Shown: positions 10,177 to 20,105, counted from the first letter of the stretch. The stretch: 64,000 nt of DNA from Epilithonimonas mollis (GCF_900142325.1 NZ_FRAM01000001.1:248001-312000), one strand, 5' to 3'. The notes: a model not told the origin generated them from the sequence alone. Translations and numbers: made by a program.

Positions 10177-11505
10177 TTAGATATACATATTCACAATGGC
10201 TTCGAACAGTTCCTGCTTGCCACTTTTTGGCAAAGGTTCGCCTGATTCGTGGGCAATTTTCTGAAGGTCTTCCAGTGTAAGTCTGCCTTCTTCGAATGCT
10301 TTCCCGTTACCATTATCAAATGATGAATATCGCTCTGTTCTAAGTTTTCTGTAATCAGAATTTTCAAGAATATCTGCCGCTACCAATAGGCCTTTTGCAA
10401 AGGCATCCATTCCGGAAACGTGTGCAATGAAAAGATCTTCTGCATCGGTAGAATTACGACGGATCTTGGCATCGAAGTTTACACCGCCTGATCCCAATCC
10501 GCCAGCCGGAAGAAGAACAAGCCAAGCCTGGATCATTTCATAATAATCAATCGGGAACTGATCTGTGTCCCAGCCATTCTGGTAGTCACCTCTGTTTGCA
10601 TCGATACTGCCCAGCATTCCCGCATCTACAGCAGCTTGCAATTCGTGTTCGAAGGTATGGCCTGCCAATGTTGCGTGGTTAACTTCAAGATTCAGTTTGA
10701 AATCTTTATCAAGCCCATAATGCCTCAGGAATCCAATTACCGTTTCAGCATCATAATCATACTGATGTTTTGTAGGTTCCATCGGTTTTGGCTCGATCAG
10801 GAAAGTTCCTGCAAAACCCTGCTTTCTTGCATAGTCTCTTGACATAGTAAGGAATTTAGCAAGGTGATCTTTTTCACGTTTCATATCGGTGTTTAAAAGG
10901 CTCATGTAACCTTCTCTTCCACCCCAGAAAACATAATTTTCTCCGCCCAGCGCAATTGTTGCATCGATAGAATTCTTCACCTGGGTTCCTGCGCAAGCCA
11001 CCACATCAAAGTTTGGATTCGTAGAAGCTCCGTTCATGTATCTTTCGTGAGTGAAAACGTTGGCTGTTCCCCAAAGCAATTTAATCCCTGTTTCCTGTTG
11101 TTTTTGCTTAGCATAATCAACAATAGCCTGAAGATTTTTTTCATAATCTCTCCAGTTATCAGCAGGTTCTACAAGATCTATGTCGTGGAAGCAATAGAAG
11201 TTGAATCCCATTTTTGACATGAATTCGAATCCGGCGTCCATCTTGTGCATGGCACGGCTAACCGCATCTGTCCCCTTATTCCATGGATGATGTATCGTTG
11301 CGCCACCAAACGGATCACTCCCGTCTGCACACAATGTATGCCACCAAGCCATCGCAAAGCGAGTCCAGTCCTTCATTGGTTTGCCCATCACTATTCTTTC
11401 TGCATCATAATAGCGGAATGCCAATGGATTTCTGCTCTCTTTTCCTTCAAACTTGATTTTGTCGATACTTTTAAAAAACTCTTTTGTACCTGTTAAAGTG
11501 TTCAT
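10177..11505 (-). CDS. xylA: xylose isomerase
   Basis: A 442-residue type II xylose isomerase, interconverting D-xylose and D-xylulose. Catalytic and metal-binding signatures are visible: FYCFHDIDL (base-catalytic His), [32 protein letters not shown] and GSIDANRGD. It lies between xylB and susC, matching a xylan or xylo-oligosaccharide locus. Confidence 0.97.
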   Translation of the reverse strand: MNTLTGTKEFFKSIDKIKFEGKESRNPLAFRYYDAERIVMGKPMKDWTRFAMAWWHTLCADGSDPFGGATIHHPWNKGTDAVSRAMHKMDAGFEFMSKMGFNFYCFHDIDLVEPADNWRDYEKNLQAIVDYAKQKQQETGIKLLWGTANVFTHERYMNGASTNPNFDVVACAGTQVKNSIDATIALGGENYVFWGGREGYMSLLNTDMKREKDHLAKFLTMSRDYARKQGFAGTFLIEPKPMEPTKHQYDYDAETVIGFLRHYGLDKDFKLNLEVNHATLAGHTFEHELQAAVDAGMLGSIDANRGDYQNGWDTDQFPIDYYEMIQAWLVLLPAGGLGSGGVNFDAKIRRNSTDAEDLFIAHVSGMDAFAKGLLVAADILENSDYRKLRTERYSSFDNGNGKAFEEGRLTLEDLQKIAHESGEPLPKSGKQELFEAIVNMYI

Positions 11506-11617
11506 ACTTTCTTTATTTATATTTTAATTTTGATTTCTAGATTTTGACATGAAAACATCCTGCTCATTGATTTTTTTATATCAATAAGTTCATTCGGAAA
11601 AAGTTCTTTTATTTGGA

Positions 11618-13102
11618 TTATATTATGTCTCTAAGATGATTTTTCCATCTTGTGTAGGCTTCTAAATATTGTTCCCGTTTCTCGTATTCCGGCTCTATGA
11701 CTGCTATTTTTTCTAATGAAGAAAAGGCCTCTACAGAATCGGAATAAAACCCGATTCCCATTCCTGCTGCTCTTGCCGCTCCCACAGCTCCATCCGTATC
11801 ATAAAGTTCGATGGTCGCATTGCTGACACTTGACAAAGTCTGACGGAAAATGGAACTCAAAAACATATTGGCATTTCCGGCTCGGATCACCTGGATGTCC
11901 ATTCCGATGTTTCTCATGATATCCATTCCGTATTCATAAGAAAAAACAATTCCTTCCTGCGCAGCGCGCAAAATATCGCCTTTGGAATGAATATTGAAAT
12001 TAATCCCATGCATGGAACAGCTCGTATCCTTATTTTCCAAAACCCTTTCCGCACCGTTTCCAAAAGGAATAATGCTCAGACCTTTTGAACCGATTGGTGA
12101 GAGTGAAGCCATATCGTTCATATCACCATACGATGACAATGAGGTGGCAAAATTATGCTTCAGCCAAGAGTTCAGAATTCCGGTTCCGTTGATGCAAAGT
12201 AAAACACCGAGCCTTGTCAGTTCCTCAGTATAATTGACGTGCGCAAACGTATTGACTCGCGATAATTTATCATAATCGAGTTCATCCAAAACGCCATATA
12301 CAACGCCTGAAGTTCCGGCTGTGGAGGCAATTTCTCCAGGATTGAAAACATTAAGCGAAAGTGCATTGTTCGGTTGGTCACCGGCTCTGTAAGAAATCGG
12401 TGTTCCTTCTTTCAGCCCCAGTTCCTTTGCTGCAGCTGCAGAAACTGTGGACTGAATCCCGAATGTCGGAACAATATCAGGAAAAAAACTTTTAGGAATT
12501 CCATAATAATTGATGACATCTTCGGAGATGCAATTGTTTTTAAAATCCCAGAAAATTCCTTCTGACAGACCTTCTATTGTGATTCCTATTTCACCCGACA
12601 GTCTCATAGCAATATAGTCTCCCGGAAGCATTATTTTATCTATTTTGGCAAATAATGCCGGTTCATTGTCTTTGACCCATGCCAATTTTGATGCTGTAAA
12701 ATTGCCCGGTGAATTCAGTAAATGAGACAGACATTTTTCTTCTCCTATATCTTTGAAAGCTTTTTCGCCATAAGGAACTGCGCGGCTGTCACACCAGATG
12801 ATGGATGGTCTCAGCAGATTCTGATCCTTATCTACCATGATCAGCCCGTGCATCTGCCATGTAATACCGATTCCTTTGATATCTTCTGCTTGTACCCCGG
12901 ATTCCTGCATCACGGCTTCGTGCGCCAGTTTCAGATTGATCCACCAATCGACAGGATTCTGCTCTGCCCAACCAGGATTGACAGCAGTGATCTTCATCTC
13001 TTTTTTTGGAGAAAATTCGGAAGCCACTACTTTTCCGCTGGATGCTTCTATGAGACAAACTTTAACAGAAGAACTGCCGATATCATAACCTAGTAAGTAC
13101 AT
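11618..13102 (-). CDS. xylB: xylulokinase (FGGY family)
   Basis: A 494-residue FGGY carbohydrate kinase, phosphorylating xylulose. The N-terminal ATP-binding GYDIGSSSVKVCLIE, the WCDSRAVPYGE and LPGDYIAMRLSG stretches, and the C-terminal phosphate loop with VIRAGNANMFLSSIFRQ fit XylB. It is the first enzyme gene after the regulator, 16 bp downstream of it. Confidence 0.95.
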   Translation of the reverse strand: MYLLGYDIGSSSVKVCLIEASSGKVVASEFSPKKEMKITAVNPGWAEQNPVDWWINLKLAHEAVMQESGVQAEDIKGIGITWQMHGLIMVDKDQNLLRPSIIWCDSRAVPYGEKAFKDIGEEKCLSHLLNSPGNFTASKLAWVKDNEPALFAKIDKIMLPGDYIAMRLSGEIGITIEGLSEGIFWDFKNNCISEDVINYYGIPKSFFPDIVPTFGIQSTVSAAAAKELGLKEGTPISYRAGDQPNNALSLNVFNPGEIASTAGTSGVVYGVLDELDYDKLSRVNTFAHVNYTEELTRLGVLLCINGTGILNSWLKHNFATSLSSYGDMNDMASLSPIGSKGLSIIPFGNGAERVLENKDTSCSMHGINFNIHSKGDILRAAQEGIVFSYEYGMDIMRNIGMDIQVIRAGNANMFLSSIFRQTLSSVSNATIELYDTDGAVGAARAAGMGIGFYSDSVEAFSSLEKIAVIEPEYEKREQYLEAYTRWKNHLRDII

Positions 13103-13118
13103 ATTGTCTTTGTCGTTT

Positions 13119-13844
13119 TTATTTTATTAGCTTGGTATTATTTTTCTTAAACATCTTGGCATCAAACTTATAATACCTTGCAGCACGGTGCGAAACATTG
13201 GTTTCTATCTCATCCATTGGGATTATATAATTGAAGGATGAAATTCTTTTATGAAAATTCTTGATATCAATTTTTTTCTCACTCAGGGCACAATACAATT
13301 GATAAAGCTGTCTTATCGTGAATTTCTTCGGTAATAATTCAAAAATAATTGAGAAATCCATTTCTATCCATCGCCTTACCTCTATCAGGGACTCTTTGAT
13401 GATTTTATTGTGATCAAAAGGCAAACTTGGTATCTCATCAAAAGGAAACCAGTCTACCGTATCATATTTGCTGCTGTTGATTTTATGATCGATTTTGCAG
13501 AGTGAAAGATAAGCCACGGTAATAATCCTGTCGATGTCCTGTTTATACTCCTCGCCCATCCATTTTATATCATGCATGTTATTGGCTCTCTCCGGATCTG
13601 CAAAACACTTGAACTGTTTGAGAACCATTTTTTTGATTCCTGTTAACTCATGAAGCACTCTTTCTGCTGCATCATCCACATCTTCATCGCTGAAAATAAG
13701 ACTGCCGGGCAGTTTTCTTTGCATTTCCACTGGAACGTCGTCTACGTGGCGCTGAACTAACAAAATATTCAGCCGGTTTTCATGATCAAAACCAAAAACA
13801 ACGCAATCAACGGATACATATGTATGTATAAAATTCGGACTCAT
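13119..13844 (-). CDS. Nudix-domain transcriptional regulator (NrtR/AraR-like), probable regulator of the pentose/uronate locus
   Basis: A 241-residue protein with an N-terminal Nudix domain (1-150) and a C-terminal winged-helix domain (about 155-241: FTIRQLYQLYCALSEKKI and a segment ending HRAARYYKFD). The Nudix box GSLIFSDEDVDDAAERVLHE continues LTG and lacks canonical catalytic glutamates: R-E-U-x-E-E becomes R-V-L-H-E-L. This suggests ligand sensing without hydrolysis, as in the Nudix-type AraR of Bacteroides. It heads the xylB-xylA-susCD-uxuA operon, so autoregulation and control by a sugar-phosphate or sugar ligand is the natural inference. The ligand is unknown. Confidence 0.85.
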   Translation of the reverse strand: MSPNFIHTYVSVDCVVFGFDHENRLNILLVQRHVDDVPVEMQRKLPGSLIFSDEDVDDAAERVLHELTGIKKMVLKQFKCFADPERANNMHDIKWMGEEYKQDIDRIITVAYLSLCKIDHKINSSKYDTVDWFPFDEIPSLPFDHNKIIKESLIEVRRWIEMDFSIIFELLPKKFTIRQLYQLYCALSEKKIDIKNFHKRISSFNYIIPMDEIETNVSHRAARYYKFDAKMFKKNNTKLIK

Positions 13845-13871
13845 TAAGGTGTTAACATTTATGTAACATTA

Positions 13872-13879
13872 CAAATATA
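13872..13879 (-). promoter_or_regulatory. Bacteroidota -7 box upstream of the Nudix regulator operon
   Basis: TATATTTG on the minus strand matches TAnnTTTG, 28 bp before the regulator ATG. I do not see a clear -33 TTG. Confidence 0.45.
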
Positions 13880-13951
13880 AAAATTCAGTTGAATAAAAAA
13901 AATAAAATTCACATTATTACCTGCTTATCAGTAATTTACATATCGATTTTT

Positions 13952-13991
13952 TATGATATCATATGTATAATAATTATGATAAGCTTATCAT
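13952..13991. promoter_or_regulatory. two palindromes, candidate operator sites upstream of the regulator/xyl operon
   Basis: A perfect 12-bp palindrome TATGATATCATA (13952-13963) and a perfect 16-bp palindrome ATGATAAGCTTATCAT (13976-13991) share the half-site ATGAT and lie 108-147 bp upstream of the regulator start. The rest of the 593-bp gap 13845-14437 is very AT-rich with no convincing ORF. Operator function is inferred. Confidence 0.4.
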
Positions 13992-14437
13992 TAAAATTAC
14001 ACTTACTTGTTTTGTAAAGCATGAGTTAACAATTAATTATAAAAACAAATGATGAAAAAAGAGTTAAGTTTTTTTTAAGAAAATATTATGATAAGAATAA
14101 AAATTTTTTAACGCAAAAAAAATATTAAAAAGTGTAAAAACAACACTTTAAAAACTAATAAATTTCCAAATTCTGATATTTTACTTTACCATTTTAAATG
14201 CTGACAAGATAAAATATTCTTAATCCTGGAAATTATGTCCGTAAAATGATGTGAAATTATTAACTATAATCCTTAATGTCTCTGAAAGAAATAACCAACT
14301 GATAAATAGGACATTACTACAATTTTTTTATTTTTATATTAAAGGTTTCGTAATAATTGTATAAATTTAGATTATTATTGATTAACAGAGAATGTCTTAT
14401 AAAAATCAATAAAAATAATAATTAAATATACCTGGAG

Positions 14438-14920
14438 ATGAAAACACTTTTATTAGTTCGCCATTCCAAAAGTGACTGGCCGGAAAACATGGACGATTTT
14501 GAACGTCCGCTGACAGAGGTCGGAAAAATAAATGCTCCAAAAATGGCCGAATTCCTGAAGCTGAAAAATATTGATATTGACGCTTTTGTCACCAGTCCTG
14601 CAGTACGGGCAAAGGAAACATGCGAACTTTTCTCTAAAGTTTATGGGAAAAATTATGCAATGCAGGAAAAATTATACAGACCTTCTGAAGAAAATTTTCT
14701 TTCGGTAATATTTGACACCGACAACAATGTCAGCAGCTTAGCATTATTTTCTCACAATAACGGTATTTCGAATTTCGCAAATTCTCTAGCAGACGAAATC
14801 GTCAATCTGCCAACATCCGGTGTAGTCGCCTATGAAATAGATTGTGATCAATGGAGCGATTTTGAAATGGCAAACAAAAAGTTCTTATTCTTTTACTCTC
14901 CGAAGAATTTTAATCAGTAA
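14438..14920 (+). CDS. SixA-family histidine phosphatase
   Basis: A 160-residue member of the histidine phosphatase superfamily. The N-terminal TLLLVRHSKSDW carries the catalytic RH pair, followed by RPLTEVGK, VTSPAVRAKET, and the second histidine in ALFSHNNGI. This short single-domain form is closest to SixA phosphohistidine phosphatases; the physiological substrate in Bacteroidota is not known. It is monocistronic, ending in a strong palindromic terminator shared with alaS. Confidence 0.85.
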   Translation: MKTLLLVRHSKSDWPENMDDFERPLTEVGKINAPKMAEFLKLKNIDIDAFVTSPAVRAKETCELFSKVYGKNYAMQEKLYRPSEENFLSVIFDTDNNVSSLALFSHNNGISNFANSLADEIVNLPTSGVVAYEIDCDQWSDFEMANKKFLFFYSPKNFNQ

Positions 14921-14929
14921 TTATAATAA

Positions 14930-14953
14930 AAAACTCCCGAATTCGGGAGTTTT
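14930..14953. terminator. bidirectional terminator between sixA and alaS
   Basis: A perfect 24-bp palindrome (AAAACTCCCGAA and its complement) flanked by A and T runs on either side, placed between two convergent genes. Confidence 0.85.
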
Positions 14954-14977
14954 CTCTATTTTTGTACAGTGAAGTAA

Positions 14978-17581
14978 TTAAATCTCTAAAGCTTTCTGAT
15001 AAGCATTCTCGATTCCTTTAAGATTTTTTCCACCGGCAGTTGCAAAACCTGGGTTTCCACCGCCGCCGCCTTGGATTTCCTTAGCCAATTCTTTTACGAT
15101 ATTTCCAGCATGATACGTTGATTCCAAATCTGTAGAAACACCAACAGTAATCATCGGTTTATCGCCAGCGTCAGAAATTATAATGATGACAGAATTTGAA
15201 TTTTCTTTCTTCAGCTGGAAAACAATATCTTTTATAGAAGCTGCATCCAGAGACGTTTTTTTAACCAATAATTTCTTTCCGTTTTTTTCTTCGAAATCGT
15301 TTTTCCAGTTTTGGATTTCGTCTTTTGCCTTTTCTTTTTTGAATAATTCGATTTCAGCTTTTAAAACCGAATTTTCTTCCAACAATTTCTCGATTGATTT
15401 GATCAGATCTTTTGATTTTAGTAATTGTGAAACCTCTGTAAACTGAGTTTCTAAATTTTTGAAATATTCTTCTGACTTATCTCCGGAAATGGCTTCAATT
15501 CTTCTGATTCCCGCCGCCGCAGAACTTTCAGAAACAATTTTGAAATGACCAATTTCGCTGGTCGATTTCACGTGTGTTCCCCCACATAGTTCTTTTGATG
15601 TTCCGAATTGTATCAATCTTACATTATCGCCATATTTCTCGCCAAACAAAGCCATTGCGCCTTTTTCCAAAGCTTCCTTAATCGGAATATTTCTGAACTC
15701 CTGCAAAGCCAAATTTTCCTTGATTTTAGCATTAACTTTCGATTCTACCAAAGTCAATTCTTCCTCAGTCATTTTTGAAAAATGAGAAAAATCAAATCTT
15801 AAATAATCCGGTCCAACATACGAACCTTTTTGCTCGACGTGTGTTCCAAGAACATCTCTCAAAGCTTCGTGCAACAAATGTGTTACAGAATGATTGGCCT
15901 GAGAATTTCTTCTGTCAGCGGCATTAACTTTAGCATAAAAAACGGCGCCAGCATCTTTCGGTAGCGCATTGATTAAAGAAATGATCAATCCGTTTTCTTT
16001 CTTAGTTTCCAAAACTTCGAAACTTTCTGTTGCATTTTCAATAACACCTTTGTCGCCTACTTGTCCGCCGCCTTCCGGATAGAATGGAGAATTACTCAAA
16101 ACAATTTGATAAAACTCACCGTCTTTATTTTCTATTTTTCTGTAACGTGTGATGTAAGTTTCCGTTTCCAGTTGATCATAACCGACAAAAGTTTCAGGTT
16201 TTTCTTCCAAAATAACCCAATCGTAAACCTTTGCGGCAGAATCTTTTTTGGAACGTTGCTTTTGCTTTGTCATTTCTGCCTCGAAACCTGTTTCGTCTAT
16301 GGTTAATCCTTTTTCTTCCGCAATAATTCTCGTCAAATCATCTGGGAAACCATAAGTATCGTACAATTCAAAAACTTCTTCGCTTGGCAAGACTTTTTTA
16401 CCATCAGTAATGGTCTGCTGGATTAATTTCTCAACTCTCAACAATCCGTTTTCTATGGTTTTTAGGAAAGATTCTTCTTCACTTTTTATAACTTCAGCAA
16501 CCAAATTTCCTTGTTTTTCTAACTCAGGGAAGAATTTGCCCATTTGATTCTGTAGAACAGCAACCAACTCGAAAAGGAAAGGTTCTTTTCTGTCCAAAAA
16601 TCTGTAAGCATAAGAAATTCCTCTTCTCAAAATTCTACGGATAACGTAACCCGCACCACCATTGGAAGGCAATTGTCCGTCAGCAATCGCAAATGAAACT
16701 GCTCTAATGTGATCTACGACCACACGAATGGCAATATCTTTTTCGTCGGTTAAAATTCCTGTATATTTTTTACCCGAAAGTTCTTCGACCTTAGCAATCA
16801 AAGGCGTAAAAACGTCCGTGTCATAATTGGATTCTTTCTGTTGAAGCGCCATACAAAGACGCTCAAATCCCATTCCTGTATCAATATGCTTTGCAGGAAG
16901 ATTTTCCAAAGTTCCGTCTGCTTTTCTGTTGAATTGCATAAAAACTAGATTCCAGATTTCCACGACCTGAGGATGGTCGTTGTTTACCAAATCTAAACCA
17001 GAAACTTTCGCTTTTTCTTCAGCACTTCTCAGATCCACATGGATTTCCGAACAAGGTCCGCAAGGTCCGCTCGCTCCCATTTCCCAAAAATTGTCTTTCT
17101 TATTTCCGTTGATGATTCTGTCTTCGGAAATAAATTGTTTCCACAAATCATAAGCTTCGTTATCTCTTTCAAGACTTTCTTTTTCATCACCTTCAAAAAT
17201 GGTAACGTAAAGGTTTTCTTTCGGAATTTTATAGACTTCTGTCAGTAATTCCCAAGCCCAGGTAATCGCTTCTTTTTTGAAATAATCGCCAAAAGACCAG
17301 TTCCCCAACATCTCGAACATCGTGTGGTGATAGGTATCTCGGCCAACATCATCCAAATCATTATGCTTTCCGGAAACTCTAAGACATTTTTGCGTATCGG
17401 CAATCCTGGATGATTTCGGTTCTTTGTAGCCTAAAAAGTAATCTTTGAACTGTGTCATTCCGGAGTTGGAAAACATCAGTGTAGGGTCATCTTTCAGTAC
17501 AATTGGCGCAGAGGGAACAATCAGGTGTTCTTTGCTTTTGAAAAAATCTAAAAATTGCTGTCTTATTTCTTGTGAAGTCAT
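14978..17581 (-). CDS. alaS: alanyl-tRNA synthetase
   Basis: An 867-residue AlaRS with all domains: class II catalytic core (GMTQFKDYFLGY, RLCMALQQKESNYDTD), editing domain with zinc ligands HSVTHLLHEAL and ELCGGTHVKSTSEIG, and the C-terminal C-Ala domain ending in GGGGGNPGFATAGG. It charges tRNA-Ala. The start used (MTSQEIRQQFLDFF) matches the family; the frame is open 48 bp further upstream but the extra residues look non-coding. Confidence 0.97.
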   Translation of the reverse strand: MTSQEIRQQFLDFFKSKEHLIVPSAPIVLKDDPTLMFSNSGMTQFKDYFLGYKEPKSSRIADTQKCLRVSGKHNDLDDVGRDTYHHTMFEMLGNWSFGDYFKKEAITWAWELLTEVYKIPKENLYVTIFEGDEKESLERDNEAYDLWKQFISEDRIINGNKKDNFWEMGASGPCGPCSEIHVDLRSAEEKAKVSGLDLVNNDHPQVVEIWNLVFMQFNRKADGTLENLPAKHIDTGMGFERLCMALQQKESNYDTDVFTPLIAKVEELSGKKYTGILTDEKDIAIRVVVDHIRAVSFAIADGQLPSNGGAGYVIRRILRRGISYAYRFLDRKEPFLFELVAVLQNQMGKFFPELEKQGNLVAEVIKSEEESFLKTIENGLLRVEKLIQQTITDGKKVLPSEEVFELYDTYGFPDDLTRIIAEEKGLTIDETGFEAEMTKQKQRSKKDSAAKVYDWVILEEKPETFVGYDQLETETYITRYRKIENKDGEFYQIVLSNSPFYPEGGGQVGDKGVIENATESFEVLETKKENGLIISLINALPKDAGAVFYAKVNAADRRNSQANHSVTHLLHEALRDVLGTHVEQKGSYVGPDYLRFDFSHFSKMTEEELTLVESKVNAKIKENLALQEFRNIPIKEALEKGAMALFGEKYGDNVRLIQFGTSKELCGGTHVKSTSEIGHFKIVSESSAAAGIRRIEAISGDKSEEYFKNLETQFTEVSQLLKSKDLIKSIEKLLEENSVLKAEIELFKKEKAKDEIQNWKNDFEEKNGKKLLVKKTSLDAASIKDIVFQLKKENSNSVIIIISDAGDKPMITVGVSTDLESTYHAGNIVKELAKEIQGGGGGNPGFATAGGKNLKGIENAYQKALEI

Positions 17582-17661
17582 TTTAGTTGTTGGTTGTTGG
17601 TTGAAGTTGATAGCGATTACACCCATCAACTTTTGGTTGGCAAATTTAATGAAATTATGTT

Positions 17662-17815
17662 ATTTCGGGCATGTTTTTCTATGGGTAAAAGTGAAATTAT
17701 TGCTGACTGCTGCGGCCGGGATAGAAAGGGCGCAAGCGCAGCGAGCGGTCTGGAAAAAACGCCATTGGGAAAAATTTGGATTTTTTCCAGACGGAACCCC
17801 TGCATAGCCCGAAAT
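17662..17815. repeat. 154-bp structured intergenic element with terminal inverted arms
   Basis: The ends ATTTCGGGCATG (17662-17673) and CATAGCCCGAAAT (17803-17815) are complementary apart from one inserted base. Inside is a perfect 12-bp stem, GTCTGGAAAAAA (17748-17759) with TTTTTTCCAGAC (17781-17792). The middle is a GC-rich core (CTGCGGCCGGGATAGAA, CGCAAGCGCAGCGAGCGG), unlike the AT-rich neighbours. It fills the gap between alaS and the TIGR02117 gene. It looks like a REP/MITE-like repeat or a structured RNA; short ORFs across it look spurious. Confidence 0.6.
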
Positions 17816-17832
17816 GTCCACCAAAAAAAACT

Positions 17833-18510
17833 CTACTTGTAATGCCTGAAAATCCCAAAATCCGTTGGTGTCCATAATGCAGCTTTTTGCCCTGCAGCTT
17901 TCAGTCCGTCATTTGCCCAAGTGTTGCAGGTATATGCAAAATTGTAGCTGCCTTTGGCATCGTAGAATGCATCGTCTTTTCCATAAACGGCATCGGTTTT
18001 TATCAAGTGGTAATTCCCGGCAGAATCTTTGTCAAACTTATCATCGATAAATTTTATCAAATCCTGATATTGCTTTTCCGTCAGCATTATTTTTTTGCAG
18101 TCTTTGCCAACCTTCATCTTTTTGTAATAAGTGCAGTGCATCGCAGAATCACTGAGCCAGAAAGCGGCTTTGAAAGCAGTGGAAAATTTGAGGTCTGCCC
18201 AAGTTGGCGTATCGAGATAAAAACCTTTGTCACCCCAGCCAAATGCAATATAATCCTGATCAGAATCTGCCCCTTTCGTGTTTCCAAAAGGCAACTTCTT
18301 ACTCCAATCGGTATATTTTGTTTTTACCGGAACTACGAGATCTGTATGAACGCCATTGGTAAAAATATACATTTCTACAGTTTTCGGCTCAACTGTTTTC
18401 TTAGCTTTTACGGGAATCATGGGTAATAATAAGCCCAGGATGATGTATAAAAAAACGACTCCAATTAAGAAGCCGGTTATTTTAAGGATTAGAAATAATG
18501 TTTTTTTCAT
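17833..18510 (-). CDS. TIGR02117 family protein (DUF2459)
   Basis: A 225-residue protein with one N-terminal membrane anchor (about residues 5-32). The extracytoplasmic domain has NGVHTDLVVPV, FGWGDKGFYLDTPTWADL and NFAYTCNTWANDGLKAAG. The His, Asp and Cys positions are reminiscent of NlpC/P60-like cysteine hydrolases, but no activity is established. The family is widespread in Bacteroidota and Proteobacteria. It is transcribed toward alaS and separated from it by the repeat element. Confidence 0.8.
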   Translation of the reverse strand: MKKTLFLILKITGFLIGVVFLYIILGLLLPMIPVKAKKTVEPKTVEMYIFTNGVHTDLVVPVKTKYTDWSKKLPFGNTKGADSDQDYIAFGWGDKGFYLDTPTWADLKFSTAFKAAFWLSDSAMHCTYYKKMKVGKDCKKIMLTEKQYQDLIKFIDDKFDKDSAGNYHLIKTDAVYGKDDAFYDAKGSYNFAYTCNTWANDGLKAAGQKAALWTPTDFGIFRHYK

Positions 18511-18645
18511 TTTATGGTTTTGCCACAGCGTCGAACTATAAAATTAATAAAAAATTCAATATAAAATCATCATGTTAATTTTTTTTAATAATTCTTGGAT
18601 TTATTGAAATATATCCTCAAATTTATTAATGAAAAATCACAGTAT

Positions 18646-18726
18646 ATGCCGAAAAAACGACAATCCAACAAAAGATTAAAAAACAGAGTAAAAGTAGCAC
18701 CAAAAAGATATCAGAAAAAACGATAG
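18646..18726 (+). CDS. 26-residue, extremely basic small protein
   Basis: ATG at 18646 opens a 26-codon frame (MPKKRQSNKRLKNRVKVAPK, then RYQKKR) with 13 Lys/Arg and no acidic residue. It is a coherent composition for a nucleic-acid-binding or ribosome-associated peptide. It ends 1 bp before the convergent queG stop. Upstream is AT-rich with no Shine-Dalgarno sequence, as usual here. I do not recognise the family. Confidence 0.5.
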   Translation: MPKKRQSNKRLKNRVKVAPKRYQKKR

Positions 18727-18727
18727 C

Positions 18728-19651
18728 TTACTCCGAAAGGAAATCCAGATTACGTTTCAGCCCTGAAAACTTAGTTCGCTTAACCGCCGACTTTCTGAAA
18801 ACCGAGGAGAAAACTTCCTGGGTAATATCTTTCCACTCCTGTTTTGTAAAGTTTTTTATTTCAGCATTCGGTTTGAACTTTTCTTCTAGAGTTGGTGCAG
18901 AAAACCTGTTCCAGGGACAAACATCCTGACAGATGTCGCAGCCGAACATCCAGTCTTCCATTTTATCTTTGAAAAAATCAGGGATCTGATCCTTCAGTTC
19001 AATTGTAGCATAAGAAATACATTTGCTTCCATCCACAATTTTATCAGAAACAATCGCCTGAGTCGGACAGGCATCGATACATTTTCTACAGCTTCCGCAA
19101 TGATCGGTCACAGGAAAATCTTCTATCAGGTCCAAATCACAAATAATTTCTGCCAGAAAATAAAACGACCCGTTCTTTTTTGTAATAAGATTAGAATTCT
19201 TTCCAACCCATCCGATTCCTGATTTTCTGGCCCAGGCTTTTTCCAAAACAGGCGCCGAATCTACAAAGACTCGAAAAGAAAATGCGCCAATTTGTTCCTG
19301 AAGTTCAGCAATCATCAACTTCAGTTTATCTTTTATCACATCATGATAATCTTCACCGTAAGCATATTTTGATAATTTAAAATCTTGATTGTTCTGAAGT
19401 TCTTCCGGAAAATAATTATAACTGAGGGAAATAACGGATTTTGAACCTTCTACTAATAATCTTGGATCAAGACGTTTATCGAAATGATTTTCCATATAAC
19501 GCATTTCGCCATTGTAGTTTTGTTTCAACCATTTTTCCAAACGTGGTGCTTCTTCTTCCAAAAAACCAGCTTTTGAAATACCACAAGACTGAAATCCGAA
19601 AGTCAAAGCTTTGGATTTTATCAGACTGCTGTATTTTTCTTGGTTGTTCAT
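18728..19651 (-). CDS. queG: epoxyqueuosine reductase
   Basis: A 307-residue QueG, the cobalamin and [4Fe-4S] enzyme that finishes queuosine in tRNA. Two ferredoxin-type clusters are visible: [16 protein letters not shown] and [13 protein letters not shown]. Upstream are SYNYFPEEL and the active-site region [14 protein letters not shown]. The C-terminal HEAT-like extension of longer homologues is absent. A TAATTTTG -7 box at 19662-19669 would give a very short leader. Confidence 0.93.
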   Translation of the reverse strand: MNNQEKYSSLIKSKALTFGFQSCGISKAGFLEEEAPRLEKWLKQNYNGEMRYMENHFDKRLDPRLLVEGSKSVISLSYNYFPEELQNNQDFKLSKYAYGEDYHDVIKDKLKLMIAELQEQIGAFSFRVFVDSAPVLEKAWARKSGIGWVGKNSNLITKKNGSFYFLAEIICDLDLIEDFPVTDHCGSCRKCIDACPTQAIVSDKIVDGSKCISYATIELKDQIPDFFKDKMEDWMFGCDICQDVCPWNRFSAPTLEEKFKPNAEIKNFTKQEWKDITQEVFSSVFRKSAVKRTKFSGLKRNLDFLSE

Positions 19652-19754
19652 TGGGAAACGGCAAAATTAAGATTTTAAAATCACCAATCATAAAATTGAT
19701 TTTACAACATGAAAAAAAGAATATCAATTTATCCCCGAACTAATATCTAATTCG

Positions 19755-19762
19755 TATTTTTG
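19755..19762 (+). promoter_or_regulatory. -7 promoter box of the rhodanese gene
   Basis: TATTTTTG fits TAnnTTTG and lies 34 bp before the ATG at 19797. Confidence 0.5.
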
Positions 19763-19796
19763 TTATTATTAAAAAAACGTAAAAAAATAAAATATT

Positions 19797-20084
19797 ATGG
19801 CATTAGAAGATGTTTTAAGAGCAGGTAATTATCATCTGATTGATGTGCGCGAACCACTTGAGCTGGAAATGGACGGACATATTGAAGAAGCAAAGAATAT
19901 TCCCCTAGGCGAATTGGAAAACAGAAAACAGGAAATATTAAATCTGAGCGGCACCAAGATTTTCTTTTGCAGATCAGGAAACAGATCAGGAAAAGCGGTG
20001 GATTATTTTAAATCCGAAGGCATGACAGATGTTTATAATGGCGGTGGTTATAATGATCTGAGCCAAGCTCTGGAAAGTATGTAA
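19797..20084 (+). CDS. rhodanese-like domain protein
   Basis: A 95-residue single rhodanese domain of the GlpE/PspE size class: LIDVREPLELEMDGHIEEA near the start and the active-site loop FFCRSGNRSGKAV, with the catalytic Cys as the persulfide carrier. It is cytoplasmic, without a signal peptide. The sulfur donor and acceptor are unknown. It is a single gene with its own promoter and terminator. Confidence 0.85.
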   Translation: MALEDVLRAGNYHLIDVREPLELEMDGHIEEAKNIPLGELENRKQEILNLSGTKIFFCRSGNRSGKAVDYFKSEGMTDVYNGGGYNDLSQALESM

Positions 20085-20105
20085 GAAACTTTAAATCAAA
20101 AAAAT

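Noticed and set aside
17660-17875. Protein-coding frames across the 17.7 kb repeat
   Set aside because: They cross perfect stems and GC-rich repeat DNA and have no plausible protein composition.
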